Source: Candidatus Sabulitectum sp.
GTDB lineage: Bacteria > Fermentibacterota > Fermentibacteria > Fermentibacterales > JCC-6
Direction of reading: 5' to 3'
NCBI GenBank assembly: GCA_023145375.1
Contig: JAGLDY010000069.1
Span: 1 to 32,674 of the forward strand
DNA: 32,674 nucleotides
Shown in pieces: positions 15,370 through 23,041 of this stretch. The stretch's first letter is position 1, and each line of letters opens with the position of its first letter. A program made the position numbers and the translations under genes. The notes beneath the pieces were generated by a model. The model had not been told where the DNA came from. It searched no databases and saw only the letters and a program-made list of their open reading frames with translations.

Positions 15370-16628
15370 AGAACCGTACCATCGGGAACCATTACACCCT
15401 TGGGAACCACAATAATTCCATCTCTTATGTAGATTCCATCTCCATCAAATGACTCCAGCCCTTTTTCGTTAACAAGCTTAACTTCATTCCCCAGTCTCAC
15501 GTTTTTATCAAGTATTGTGTTCCTGATAACACAGTTTCTGCCAATACCAAGAGCGGGGTAGCTGCCGTCGACTGCACCTGAATCCTTTATATGTCCCCTC
15601 CAGAAATCTGTTCCCATGATAACACTGTTCGTAATTGATGTTTCTGAACCAATGTAGCTTCTGATGCCGACAATAGAATTCTCTATCTGTGCCCCGATGA
15701 TATCAGAGGCTCCGCACACTACTGTGTTGTTCAGAGTGCAATTTCTTATTCTTGCCCCGGGGAGAGCTCGCGCCCTTGTATAAAGAGGAGTGAAGTTGGA
15801 GTACATATCAAAATCCGGTTCAGGCATGGCCATATCTATGTTCGCTTTGAAGAAACTGCTGATAGTACCAATATCGGACCAGTACCCGTTAAAAAGGTAA
15901 GATGCAACTTTGTATCGTTCTATTGCATCGGGAATGATCTCTTTCCCGAAGTCAGTCTTATCCCGGTCCTCATCCATGAGTATTCTGCGCAGAACCTCAG
16001 GTTTGAACAGGTAAATACCCATACTCCCAAGGTATGGTCTGGAGTCAGTTACTCCCTTTTGATCACTGGCAAGAGCTGATAGCTCTTTCAGGGAGGGCTT
16101 TTCCACAAATCCCTTGATAACTCCGTCAGTGTTTACCTGCATTATACCAAGGCCGGGAGCTTCCTCCATGGTTACCGGCTTAGTTGCTATGCTGATATCA
16201 GCGTTGGATGACTGAAACTCTTCTACGAATTTTGAGAAATCCATTCTGTAGAGCTGATCTCCGGACAATATGAGAACCATGTCAGGATGCTGAGAGAGGA
16301 TATGAACCAGTCCCTGCCTCACAGCATCTGCGGTTCCCTGAAACCAGTCTGCGCTTTCAGGTGTCTGCTCAGCAGCTAGAATGGAAACAAATCCGTCAGA
16401 AAACCTGTCGAACCTGTAGGTCTGCCCCACATGCCTGTTTAGACTCTCGCTGTTGTACTGGGTAAGAACCAGGATCTTTTTGATACCGTTGTTAACACAG
16501 TTTGATACAGGAATATCAATAAGTCTGTACTTCCCGCCAATTGGTACAGCAGGTTTGCTTCTGTGAAGAGTCAGTGGATAGAGCCTTGTTCCTCTGCCAC
16601 CTCCGAGGATCACGGAAACTATTGCCAT
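15366..16628 (-). CDS. glgC: Glucose-1-phosphate adenylyltransferase
   Basis: GlgC makes ADP-glucose from ATP and glucose 1-phosphate, the committed step of bacterial glycogen synthesis. The 420-residue product has the nucleotidyltransferase signature LGGGRGTRLYPLT (8-20), then KPAVPIGGKYRLIDIPVSNC (25-44), DWFQGTADAVRQ, the catalytic-site region LILSGDQLYRMD, and the substrate loop GLGIMQVNTDGVIKGFVEKP. A C-terminal left-handed beta-helix (about 290-420) completes it. The look is cyanobacterial/plant-like. GGAGG precedes ATG 16628. No glycogen synthase or branching enzyme gene is adjacent. The gene stands alone with its own promoter and converges on the 100-residue protein gene with a 4-base overlap. 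Confidence 0.94.
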   Translation of the reverse strand: MAIVSVILGGGRGTRLYPLTLHRSKPAVPIGGKYRLIDIPVSNCVNNGIKKILVLTQYNSESLNRHVGQTYRFDRFSDGFVSILAAEQTPESADWFQGTADAVRQGLVHILSQHPDMVLILSGDQLYRMDFSKFVEEFQSSNADISIATKPVTMEEAPGLGIMQVNTDGVIKGFVEKPSLKELSALASDQKGVTDSRPYLGSMGIYLFKPEVLRRILMDEDRDKTDFGKEIIPDAIERYKVASYLFNGYWSDIGTISSFFKANIDMAMPEPDFDMYSNFTPLYTRARALPGARIRNCTLNNTVVCGASDIIGAQIENSIVGIRSYIGSETSITNSVIMGTDFWRGHIKDSGAVDGSYPALGIGRNCVIRNTILDKNVRLGNEVKLVNEKGLESFDGDGIYIRDGIIVVPKGVMVPDGTVL

Positions 16629-16670
16629 AATACCCCTCCTGCTTATTGTTAACGAAAAAAACCATTACCG

Positions 16671-16700
16671 TAATTAGCAACATTTTCCGCCCCGGGTCAA
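16671..16700 (-). promoter_or_regulatory. Candidate promoter of glgC with overlapping palindrome
   Basis: On the minus strand, TTGACC (16700-16695) is followed by an 18-base spacer and TAATTA (16676-16671), about 43 bases before the start codon. The -35 box lies within a perfect 5-bp inverted repeat with one central base, GGTCA-A-TGACC (16695-16705), which could be an operator. The repeat is short enough to be chance. Confidence 0.45.
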
Positions 16701-16755
16701 TGACCTGAAAAAAACAACTTCACAAGAACAATATAAATATTTACAACATCAAACC

Positions 16756-16784
16756 TTGACATTTCTTATTTCTATGTATATTTG
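16756..16784 (+). promoter_or_regulatory. Candidate promoter of the DUF2089 operon
   Basis: TTGACA (16756-16761) is followed either by TATATT at 16777 (15-base spacer) or by TATTTG at 16779 (17-base spacer). The combined string TATATTTG (16777-16784) also fits the Bacteroidota -7 element TAnnTTTG, so the class of promoter is ambiguous. The start codon at 16808 has GGAGG nearby. Confidence 0.5.
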
Positions 16785-16807
16785 CTTTAGAAAAATGGAG
16801 GTTTGTT

Positions 16808-17155
16808 ATGAATATTGGTGATATTAGATGCCCATCATGCAGGAGGCCCATGGTTCCGGTGAAGCTTCACTGCCCGGTGTGTGATCTTTCAGTGGAGGGC
16901 AGTTTTGACATGGATGCCCTTGCGGGACTCTCCAGCGAGGACCAGGCTCTGGCAATTGCATTCATCAGGAACTTCGGCTCCATCAAAAAGCTTCAGGAGG
17001 TTTTAGGGGTCAGCTATCCCACAGCAAGAGCCCGACTGGAAAACCTTGTATCAAAACTGAACAGGGGGATGAATATGAACCCTCCCATGGACAGTACCAT
17101 CAAAAGACTGGAGAATGGTGAAATAACCGTTTCCGAAGCACTGGAAGTACTCTGA
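16808..17155 (+). CDS. DUF2089 family zinc-finger / helix-turn-helix protein
   Basis: The 115-residue protein starts with a zinc ribbon (CPSC and CPVC: C8, C11, C22, C25), followed by a helical domain with a helix-turn-helix-like segment (LAIAFIRNFGSIKKLQEVLG, then SYPTARARLENLV), which is the DUF2089 signature. Its last 20 residues (STIKRLENGEITVSEALEVL) look like the SHOCT-type helix pair that opens the protein encoded two genes downstream. DUF2089 proteins are predicted regulators often found beside YvlB-like genes. It leads an operon with a small membrane protein and the SHOCT-like protein. GGAGG precedes ATG 16808. The target is unknown. Confidence 0.85.
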   Translation: MNIGDIRCPSCRRPMVPVKLHCPVCDLSVEGSFDMDALAGLSSEDQALAIAFIRNFGSIKKLQEVLGVSYPTARARLENLVSKLNRGMNMNPPMDSTIKRLENGEITVSEALEVL

Positions 17156-17156
17156 T

Positions 17157-17405
17157 ATGCCTGCATTCTTTCTTCTTCTCAAGATACAGAGGGTTATCAT
17201 TCCACTACCATGGTTCATGCTCTGGCTGGGCCTTCTGCCATTTGTTCCAGTGGCAATGATCGTAAGCCCGTTCTTCAGAAATAAAGAATATGGAAACATT
17301 CTTCAGAGCGCTCATCTTGCCTGGTGGATGATAGCAGCACTCCACGGTTTGAAGGTCGATGTAAAGAGCAGGAGCGGTGACAGAGTTTATCTGTCATTCG
17401 TATAG
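17157..17405 (+). CDS. Small membrane protein of the DUF2089 operon
   Basis: The 82-residue product follows the DUF2089 stop by one base. It has one clear membrane segment (about 16-40, PLPWFMLWLGLLPFVPVAMI), a second weakly hydrophobic helix (about 51-64, SAHLAWWMIAALHG) and a strand-forming tail LKVDVKSRSGDRVYLSF (65-81). That tail matches two segments in the next protein. I do not know a named family. Its position between a predicted regulator and a SHOCT-like protein suggests a membrane-linked part of the same system. It is short, but the spacing, membrane segment and shared motif support a real gene. Confidence 0.7.
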   Translation: MPAFFLLLKIQRVIIPLPWFMLWLGLLPFVPVAMIVSPFFRNKEYGNILQSAHLAWWMIAALHGLKVDVKSRSGDRVYLSFV

Positions 17406-17424
17406 AGATTGAAAGGAAGATGAA

Positions 17425-17829
17425 ATGAGTGATTCAAGGATGAAAATACTGGAAATGCTTTCCGAGGGTAAGATCACAGCTGATGAGGCTTCGTCTCTTC
17501 TGGAAAAGGTTTCAGCTGCGGAAAATGTTACCCCATCCCAGCCGGACGAGATGCCCGCAGGTAGCAGTGCTCCCAGATACCTGCGTGTTGTTGTGGACAG
17601 TGCAAATGGTGATAAAGTAAATGTTAAGGTTCCAATGAGCCTGCTAAAAACCGGCATCAAGCTTTCTGCTCTCATGCCAAAGGATGCTGCAGAGGCGGTT
17701 ATGGATCAGGGGATAGATCTTTCTATGCTCAGAGATCTGCCCACAGATGAACTCATTGATGCACTCCGAGAACTCGAAGTAAATGTGGACAGTGCTGATG
17801 GAGACACTGTAAGAGTATTCACCGAGTAG
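17425..17829 (+). CDS. SHOCT-like (YvlB N-terminal type) protein
   Basis: The 134-residue protein opens with the short helix pair MKILEMLSEGKITADEASSL (6-25), the SHOCT-like domain found at the N-terminus of Bacillus YvlB. A low-complexity linker (30-50) follows. Two copies of an LxVxVxSxxGDxVxV strand motif (53-69 and 117-133) flank a helical middle (70-115). No membrane segment is present. The gene sits 19 bases after the small membrane protein gene. Such proteins co-occur with DUF2089 regulators in several phyla and are thought to be linked to envelope stress, but no mechanism can be seen here. Confidence 0.8.
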   Translation: MSDSRMKILEMLSEGKITADEASSLLEKVSAAENVTPSQPDEMPAGSSAPRYLRVVVDSANGDKVNVKVPMSLLKTGIKLSALMPKDAAEAVMDQGIDLSMLRDLPTDELIDALRELEVNVDSADGDTVRVFTE

Positions 17830-17840
17830 GATTGAACAAC

Positions 17841-17880
17841 CAAGTTTTGTAGATTAGCCCTCTGGACTGAAGAAAACTTG
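17841..17880 (+). repeat. Intergenic 8-bp inverted repeat with 24-base loop
   Basis: CAAGTTTT (17841-17848) and AAAACTTG (17873-17880) are exact reverse complements in the 69-base gap between the SHOCT-like gene and the YchF-like gene. The stem is AT-rich and has no following T-run, so it is not a standard terminator. It could be an mRNA hairpin or a protein-binding site. Confidence 0.4.
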
Positions 17881-17898
17881 AACTCAGGGGGTTGAAAG

Positions 17899-18888
17899 AT
17901 GAAAATTGCGCTGGCGGGTCAATCTGGTTGCGGAAGATCCACTTTGTACAAAGCACTGGCAGGTTCTTCCAGTGCGGATACTGCCAAGCCACTTACAGTG
18001 TGTGTTCCTGATGAACGCATTGACTTCCTGGTTGAGCACTGGAACCCTAAAAGCACTGTGTACGCTACTGTCACTTTCTTTGATGTACAGTCCCCGGCTT
18101 TCAATCCCAGGAATATGGGCAGGATAAAGGAATCAAATGCAGTTGCTTTAGTTCTGGATAACTATGCACTGGGAAACCTTGAGGAAGCCTTTCTCCAGAG
18201 TGAGTCTGAACTGATGATCTCAGATCTGGGTATCATGGAAAAACGGGTGGCACGCCTTACTAAAGAAAGCAAGGCAAAGCAGGCGGAAGCACAGCTTCTT
18301 CTAAGATGCATGGAATCAATAGAGAGGGAGATCCCACTCCGGTTGATCGAGCTTACAGAGCAGGAACTTGAAATTCTTTCTCCCTTCTCCCTGGCATCAC
18401 TTAAGCCCCTTCTGGTGATATCCAACAGGTCCGGGAACGGGGTAAGCAGTGAAGAACAGATCGCGAAACTTGTCAGGAAGCATGGCGGTGCATTTCTGGG
18501 GATCGACAGCGGATTTGAACTGGAGCTGTGTGACCTGCCTGAAGAGGACCGTGGCGAATTTCTGGAATCCATGGGGTTCTCAGCATCCGGGAAAACAAGA
18601 GTTCTTTCTGAAGCATACTCACTTCTTGATCTGGTCAGTTTCATCACAATGGGCAAGGATGAGGTAAGAGCATGGCCGATCAGAAGAGGCAGCTCCGCCC
18701 TTGAAGCTGCAGGAATAATACACTCTGACCTGGCAAGAGGATTCATCCGTGCACAGGTGATACCCTGTGATCTTTTCAGGGAAATCCCGAACGAAGTGGA
18801 GTTAAGAAAAACAGGTTCCATAGGTCTGCAGGGTAAAGAATACACAGTTCTTGACGGAGATATTCTGGAGATCAAATTCTCCGTTTAG
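17899..18888 (+). CDS. Divergent YchF/Obg-family protein lacking normal GTPase motifs
   Basis: The 329-residue protein follows the YchF plan. It has an N-terminal G domain, the VPDERIDFL segment (36-44, normal YchF VPDxRLxxL), MGRIKESNAVALVLD (73-87), a helical coiled-coil insert (about 95-160) and a C-terminal TGS domain (about 240-329) with VRAWPIRRGSSALEAAGIIH and DLARGFIRAQVI. The nucleotide motifs are altered: the P-loop reads GQSGCGRST with Arg13 in place of lysine, the G3 motif is DVQSP rather than DxxG, and NRSG (176-179) stands at the NxxE specificity site. Normal YchF is about 363 residues and binds ATP as well as GTP. This copy may be a paralog with a lost or changed activity. AGGGGG precedes ATG 17899. 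Confidence 0.8.
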   Translation: MKIALAGQSGCGRSTLYKALAGSSSADTAKPLTVCVPDERIDFLVEHWNPKSTVYATVTFFDVQSPAFNPRNMGRIKESNAVALVLDNYALGNLEEAFLQSESELMISDLGIMEKRVARLTKESKAKQAEAQLLLRCMESIEREIPLRLIELTEQELEILSPFSLASLKPLLVISNRSGNGVSSEEQIAKLVRKHGGAFLGIDSGFELELCDLPEEDRGEFLESMGFSASGKTRVLSEAYSLLDLVSFITMGKDEVRAWPIRRGSSALEAAGIIHSDLARGFIRAQVIPCDLFREIPNEVELRKTGSIGLQGKEYTVLDGDILEIKFSV

Positions 18889-19786
18889 CCGCTTCTCTCA
18901 TCCGGTGGATCACCGAACCAACCTCTGCTGAACCGATGAAGATCACGCAGAGCCAGTAAAGCCAGATCAGTGTAGCCATAATACTAATGAACGATCCGTA
19001 TACGATTCCCCAGTCAGGGGCACTTACAGCCCACATGTAGAGACTTGTTCCCAGAGAGGTCATGATCATGGCAAGCAGAGCCATGAGAGCGGACATTCTC
19101 TTTGGCATAGCCTTGTTAGGCGCAGCCCAGTAAAGAAGAAAGAAAACAAGGAAGGTGAATGTAAGACTAAGTATCCGTGCCAGAAAACCACTTAAAGCTG
19201 GACCAACCACAGCCATTGATGTCAAGTAACTGCCGATCTGTGACCCTGCAGCAAACTTCGCGGCTATGGTGAACACCGCTGCAAATATGAAACAGAGCGC
19301 TACCAGTATTGCAAGAAGAAAATCGTACAGCTTACCCCATACTATATGTCTTCCAGGTGCTTCAAATACCTTATCCAGTGCAGTTCGTATTGTTCCAAAC
19401 AATCTGCTGACCATCCAGAGAAGTGTAACGAATCCAATGATACTGATGGTGGGTCCACCGCCAAGAACCGCCTTTTCAAGATCGGCTACGATCGCCTCAG
19501 GTACAAATGGATTCAAACCGGTGAGCCAGTTCATGAATTCTTCCCTGAAGGAAAGATCTCCCATCACCGCCAGAGCACTGAACTGAAAGATCAGAACTGT
19601 CAGCGGGATCAGTGTTACAAGCACATTGAATGCTATTGCAGCAGCCCCGAAATAAACATTGTCCCTGCTCCAATCGACATAGAATCTGTGGAAAAATCTG
19701 CCTGCATTTCTTAGAGCGTTCCTGAACACAGAAAGAATCTTATTCCACGGTAACGCTCTTAGCAAGGTTCCTGGGCTTATCAACAT
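18872..19786 (-). CDS. YihY/BrkB family integral membrane protein
   Basis: The protein has about six membrane helices and the family motif around YVDWSRDNVYFGAAAIAFNV, followed by LVTLIPLTVLIFQ and later LWMVSRLFGTIRTALDKVFE. YihY/UPF0761 proteins are inner-membrane proteins of uncertain role, once annotated as ribonuclease BN. The start is uncertain. ATG 19786 (304 residues) has AAGGGG upstream but overlaps glmS by 47 bases; a GTG at 19729 avoids overlap but lacks a ribosome-binding sequence. The stop overlaps the convergent YchF-like gene by 17 bases. Translational coupling to glmS is likely. Confidence 0.88.
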   Translation of the reverse strand: MLISPGTLLRALPWNKILSVFRNALRNAGRFFHRFYVDWSRDNVYFGAAAIAFNVLVTLIPLTVLIFQFSALAVMGDLSFREEFMNWLTGLNPFVPEAIVADLEKAVLGGGPTISIIGFVTLLWMVSRLFGTIRTALDKVFEAPGRHIVWGKLYDFLLAILVALCFIFAAVFTIAAKFAAGSQIGSYLTSMAVVGPALSGFLARILSLTFTFLVFFLLYWAAPNKAMPKRMSALMALLAMIMTSLGTSLYMWAVSAPDWGIVYGSFISIMATLIWLYWLCVIFIGSAEVGSVIHRMREAAKRRI

Positions 19787-21575
19787 CACATCCCCTTGAC
19801 ACAGCCACATAGTATGACAGGAGCTGGAGCGGGATCACTGAGAGAAGAGGTACCAGTATGTCTGCTACCGGCGGTATTTCGAGAACCCAGTCAGCTACTG
19901 TTCTTATCCCACTGTCACCCTCTGTGGCAATGGCAAGAACTCTCCCCTTTCGGGCTTTTACTTCATGGATATTGGATACTACTTTTTCGTAGGCGGCATC
20001 CTTCACTGCTATCACTGCCACAGGCATCATGTCATCTATCAGTGCAATAGGGCCATGCTTCATTTCAGCAGCAGGATATCCTTCAGCATGTATGTAACTG
20101 ATCTCCTTCAGTTTCAGAGCCCCCTCAAGAGCAACTGGATAGTTAACACCACGACCAAGGTAAAGGAAATTACTTGCGTAGGTGAACTGTCTTGCGATCT
20201 TAATGATGGGATCACATCCCTGAAGAATAGTTTCCACCTTCTCCGGGATCTCCATGATACCACGGCAAAGCTCTATACCATCCTCGCGGGAGAGGTTTCC
20301 CTTTGCGCGACCAAAAGCCAGGGCTATCAAAGAAAGGATCATGGTCTGACCTGTAAAAGCCTTTGTTGATGCAACACCTATCTCCGGGCCTGCATGGATA
20401 TAAACTCCACTGTCAGTTTCCCGGGCAATTGTTGAGCCAACCACATTAACGATACCGAGTGTTCTTATTCCGCGCTTCTTTGCCAGTCGAAGAGCAGCCA
20501 GGGTATCAGCGGTCTCACCGCTCTGACTGATAACAAACATCACTGTCCCATCCTCCAGGACGGGGTCCCTGTACCTGAACTCACTTGCGTATTCAACATC
20601 CACAGGTATCCTGGCAAGTTTCTCAATGATGTATTTACCGATCAATCCCGAGTGCCAGGAAGTTCCGCAGGCTGTAATGACAATTCTCTTAACACCCTGC
20701 ATATCCTTATCTGTCATATTCAGGCCACCCAGGTGGGCAGTTCCATTCACCAGATCGATTCTTCCTCTGAATGCATTTCGCAGGGATTCCGGCTGTGAGT
20801 TTATCTCCTTGAGCATGTAATGGGGAAATCCGTCCTTCTCTATCTCTGCGAGATCCCAGTCCACATGCTGTATCCTGTGTCTGGTCATTCTGGGATCTGA
20901 TGAGTTGGAGGAAATTCCGCTGCTTGTGATCTCAACTATCTCACCCTCTTCAAGGTAGATCACATTCCTTGTGTGAGCAACAATTGCAGCAACATCACTT
21001 GCAACTATGTTCTCTCCGTCCCCAATGCCAACAACCAGCGGACTGCCGTATCTGGCAGCAACAAGGGTGGAGGGTTGATCCGCGCTGAGCACCGCTATCC
21101 CGTAAGCTCCTCTCACTTGAACAAGAGCATCTTTAACTGCAGTGCATAACTCCTTGCCCTTACTCACCTCAAAGCCCACAAGTTTTGCCAGGACTTCCGT
21201 ATCAGTTTCAGACTCAAATGTAATACCCTGAGAGATAAGCTTTTTTCTGAGAACTACATAGTTCTCAATAATACCGTTGTGAACCAGAGAGATCCTTCCG
21301 GAAGAATCCGTATGCGGATGGGCATTGATCTGAGTGGGCTCACCATGGGTTGCCCATCGGGTGTGAGCGATTCCAGTAGTTGAATCAGCAGCTCTGCCGG
21401 CATCCAGCTTTTCAAGATCTGCAACCCTTCCTATACACTTCCTGACAACCAGAGCATCATCAAGCTGCAGTGAATACCCTGCAGAGTCATACCCCCTGTA
21501 TTCAAGTCTCTTAAGTCCTTCAAGAAGAACTTCCAGAGCCTTGCCGTTTCCAACGTATCCAACTATTCCACACAT
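19740..21575 (-). CDS. glmS: Glutamine-fructose-6-phosphate aminotransferase (isomerizing)
   Basis: GlmS makes glucosamine 6-phosphate, the entry step to UDP-GlcNAc for peptidoglycan and lipopolysaccharide. The start is ATG 21575, which puts the catalytic cysteine at position 2 (MCGIVGYVGN); a longer reading through glmM is rejected. The 611-residue enzyme has an N-terminal glutaminase domain (2 to about 220, with RWATHGEPTQINAHPH and HNGIIENY) and two SIS sugar-isomerase domains (about 290-420 and 460-590), including CGTSWHSG, SQSGETADTLAAL and the C-terminal PRNLAKSVTVE. It overlaps glmM by 13 bases, which pairs two consecutive pathway steps. No glmS ribozyme can exist in front of it, because that space is coding. 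Confidence 0.97.
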   Translation of the reverse strand: MCGIVGYVGNGKALEVLLEGLKRLEYRGYDSAGYSLQLDDALVVRKCIGRVADLEKLDAGRAADSTTGIAHTRWATHGEPTQINAHPHTDSSGRISLVHNGIIENYVVLRKKLISQGITFESETDTEVLAKLVGFEVSKGKELCTAVKDALVQVRGAYGIAVLSADQPSTLVAARYGSPLVVGIGDGENIVASDVAAIVAHTRNVIYLEEGEIVEITSSGISSNSSDPRMTRHRIQHVDWDLAEIEKDGFPHYMLKEINSQPESLRNAFRGRIDLVNGTAHLGGLNMTDKDMQGVKRIVITACGTSWHSGLIGKYIIEKLARIPVDVEYASEFRYRDPVLEDGTVMFVISQSGETADTLAALRLAKKRGIRTLGIVNVVGSTIARETDSGVYIHAGPEIGVASTKAFTGQTMILSLIALAFGRAKGNLSREDGIELCRGIMEIPEKVETILQGCDPIIKIARQFTYASNFLYLGRGVNYPVALEGALKLKEISYIHAEGYPAAEMKHGPIALIDDMMPVAVIAVKDAAYEKVVSNIHEVKARKGRVLAIATEGDSGIRTVADWVLEIPPVADILVPLLSVIPLQLLSYYVAVSRGCDVDKPRNLAKSVTVE

Positions 21576-22912
21576 GCCAGTGCCTTTCTGAACAGGGCAT
21601 AGTCGCTTTCGAGGATATCCCTGTTCTCGCCTCTGTTCTCTGCAATGAACCTTACCACCGGTTCTGTCCCGGATGGCCTTATGTGTACCCATCCTTCTCC
21701 CCGGTTCCACCAGAGACCGTCACTGGTGTCGTCAGGCTCACCCATACTGTCTCTCAGAAAAATGGCGATCTCTTTAAAATCGCCGGTAAACTCCACTTTC
21801 TTCTTCATATTTATGTACGCGGGAAAACTGTCCGCCCAGTCTGACAGAGACAATTCCGGATGCTCCCGAAGATAAGAAATGGTGTAAGCCATTCCAACAG
21901 CACTGTCCCGCCCCAGGTGACAATCCCTGTGAATAACTCCTCCGTTACCCTCTCCTCCGATATCTGCTCCCCGTATTTCCATCTCCTCGATAACATTTAC
22001 TTCACCTACTGGACTTCTGTAAACAGAACACCCGTGTTTCTTTGCTGCATCCTCTGACAGTCTGGAAGTTGAGAGATTTACAACAGCAGGTCCCGGTGTG
22101 TGAGCAAGAACATGATCCAGAGCAAGCGCTACAGTGTATTCCTCTCCAATAAGTCTTCCCCTGTTATCAACGAGAGCCAGCCTGTCTCCGTCAGGATCGA
22201 AACCAAAACCTGCATCAGCACCCCGTTTAACTACTTCTTCTGCCAGTACGGACAAACTCTCCGTGTTCGGTTCCGCAACCCTGGGAAAGTCTCCTTCAGG
22301 GGTCATGTCCGGGAAGATCATTTCCCATTCAACATTCAGTGCATCCATCATGGCAGGAGCCAGCTGGGCTGCAGTTGCACCTGTAACATCAAGGATCACT
22401 TTCAGTTTCTTTCCTGTTCCATGCACAAGGGGTAATCCTGCAACAAGCTCCACATGGCGGGCTGTGCTGCCGGTCAATTCTTCTATCTCAGTACATTCGC
22501 GGTAGCCAACCCATTTTCTTTCAGAAGTCAATAGCTCTGTAAGCTTTGCTCTTGCTGCTGCTCTTAGAAAAACGCCATCTGAACCGATAAGCTTCAAGGC
22601 ATTCCATTCGCCTGGATTATGACTGCTTGTCACAGCGATACCGCCACAGATCACGTTATTCATTGCCTCAAGCTGAACTGTTGGCGTGGTAACAATTCCA
22701 AGAAGAACCGGGGTACATCCCACACCCATTAATCCGGCACACACTGCAGCCTCCACAGCAGGGCCGCTCTTCCTGGTGTCTCTGCCCACAACCACTCTAC
22801 CGGGCCCGACCAGCTCACCGAACGCTGCAGCAAAGCTGCATGCGTCCTGAACAGTGAAGCTCTCACCAAATATGCCCCTGATACCAGAGCCGCTGATTAT
22901 GGGCTTTTTCAT
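21563..22912 (-). CDS. glmM: Phosphoglucosamine mutase / phosphohexomutase
   Basis: The start is ATG 22912, eight bases after AGGGG, giving 449 residues, the usual length. An upstream in-frame reading would pass through the tRNA gene. Motifs of the alpha-D-phosphohexomutase family are SGIRGIFGE (7-15), the phosphoserine loop TSSHNPGEWNALKL, the metal loop DPDGDRLALVD, the sugar loop GEGNGGVI and the phosphate-binding RPSGTEPVVR near the C-terminus. The TSSHNP form resembles archaeal-type enzymes more than classic bacterial GlmM (SASHNP). The direct overlap with glmS supports conversion of glucosamine 6-phosphate to the 1-phosphate. Phosphomannomutase or phosphoglucomutase activity is an alternative. 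Confidence 0.88.
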   Translation of the reverse strand: MKKPIISGSGIRGIFGESFTVQDACSFAAAFGELVGPGRVVVGRDTRKSGPAVEAAVCAGLMGVGCTPVLLGIVTTPTVQLEAMNNVICGGIAVTSSHNPGEWNALKLIGSDGVFLRAAARAKLTELLTSERKWVGYRECTEIEELTGSTARHVELVAGLPLVHGTGKKLKVILDVTGATAAQLAPAMMDALNVEWEMIFPDMTPEGDFPRVAEPNTESLSVLAEEVVKRGADAGFGFDPDGDRLALVDNRGRLIGEEYTVALALDHVLAHTPGPAVVNLSTSRLSEDAAKKHGCSVYRSPVGEVNVIEEMEIRGADIGGEGNGGVIHRDCHLGRDSAVGMAYTISYLREHPELSLSDWADSFPAYINMKKKVEFTGDFKEIAIFLRDSMGEPDDTSDGLWWNRGEGWVHIRPSGTEPVVRFIAENRGENRDILESDYALFRKALACVE

Positions 22913-22942
22913 TGAAATTTCCCCTTTCGGGACCGGAGTCGC

Positions 22943-23018
22943 TGGAGCCGACGATCGGAGTCGAACCGATGACCTGCGCATTACGAGTGCGCTGCTCTAC
23001 CAACTGAGCCACGTCGGC
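22943..23018 (-). tRNA. tRNA-Thr (anticodon CGT)
   Basis: The minus strand folds as a full cloverleaf of 76 bases. The acceptor stem GCCGACG pairs with CGTCGGC over seven base pairs. The D-arm contains GGCTCAGTTGGTAGAGC. The anticodon stem GCGCA/TGCGC encloses the loop CTCGTAA with anticodon CGT, which reads ACG threonine codons. The T-arm contains GGTTCGACTCC. The discriminator is T, followed by an encoded CCA (22945-22943). It lies 30 bases upstream of the glmM start and 23 bases downstream of the outer-membrane-protein gene, all in one direction, so it may be cut from a longer transcript. Confidence 0.97.
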
Positions 23019-23041
23019 TCCGAGAAGTTCACAATTCTATA

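Noticed and set aside
18162-18875. Minus-strand open frame of 237 codons opposite the YchF-like gene
   Set aside because: It is rich in serine and arginine with no recognisable domain, and it mirrors a real gene with clear YchF homology.
21576-21710. Longer glmS reading into glmM
   Set aside because: GlmS needs its catalytic cysteine right after the initiator methionine, which is fixed at 21575.
22913-22981. Longer glmM reading that starts upstream at 22981
   Set aside because: It would be translated through the 3-prime half of tRNA-Thr, and ATG 22912 has a ribosome-binding sequence and matches the family start.
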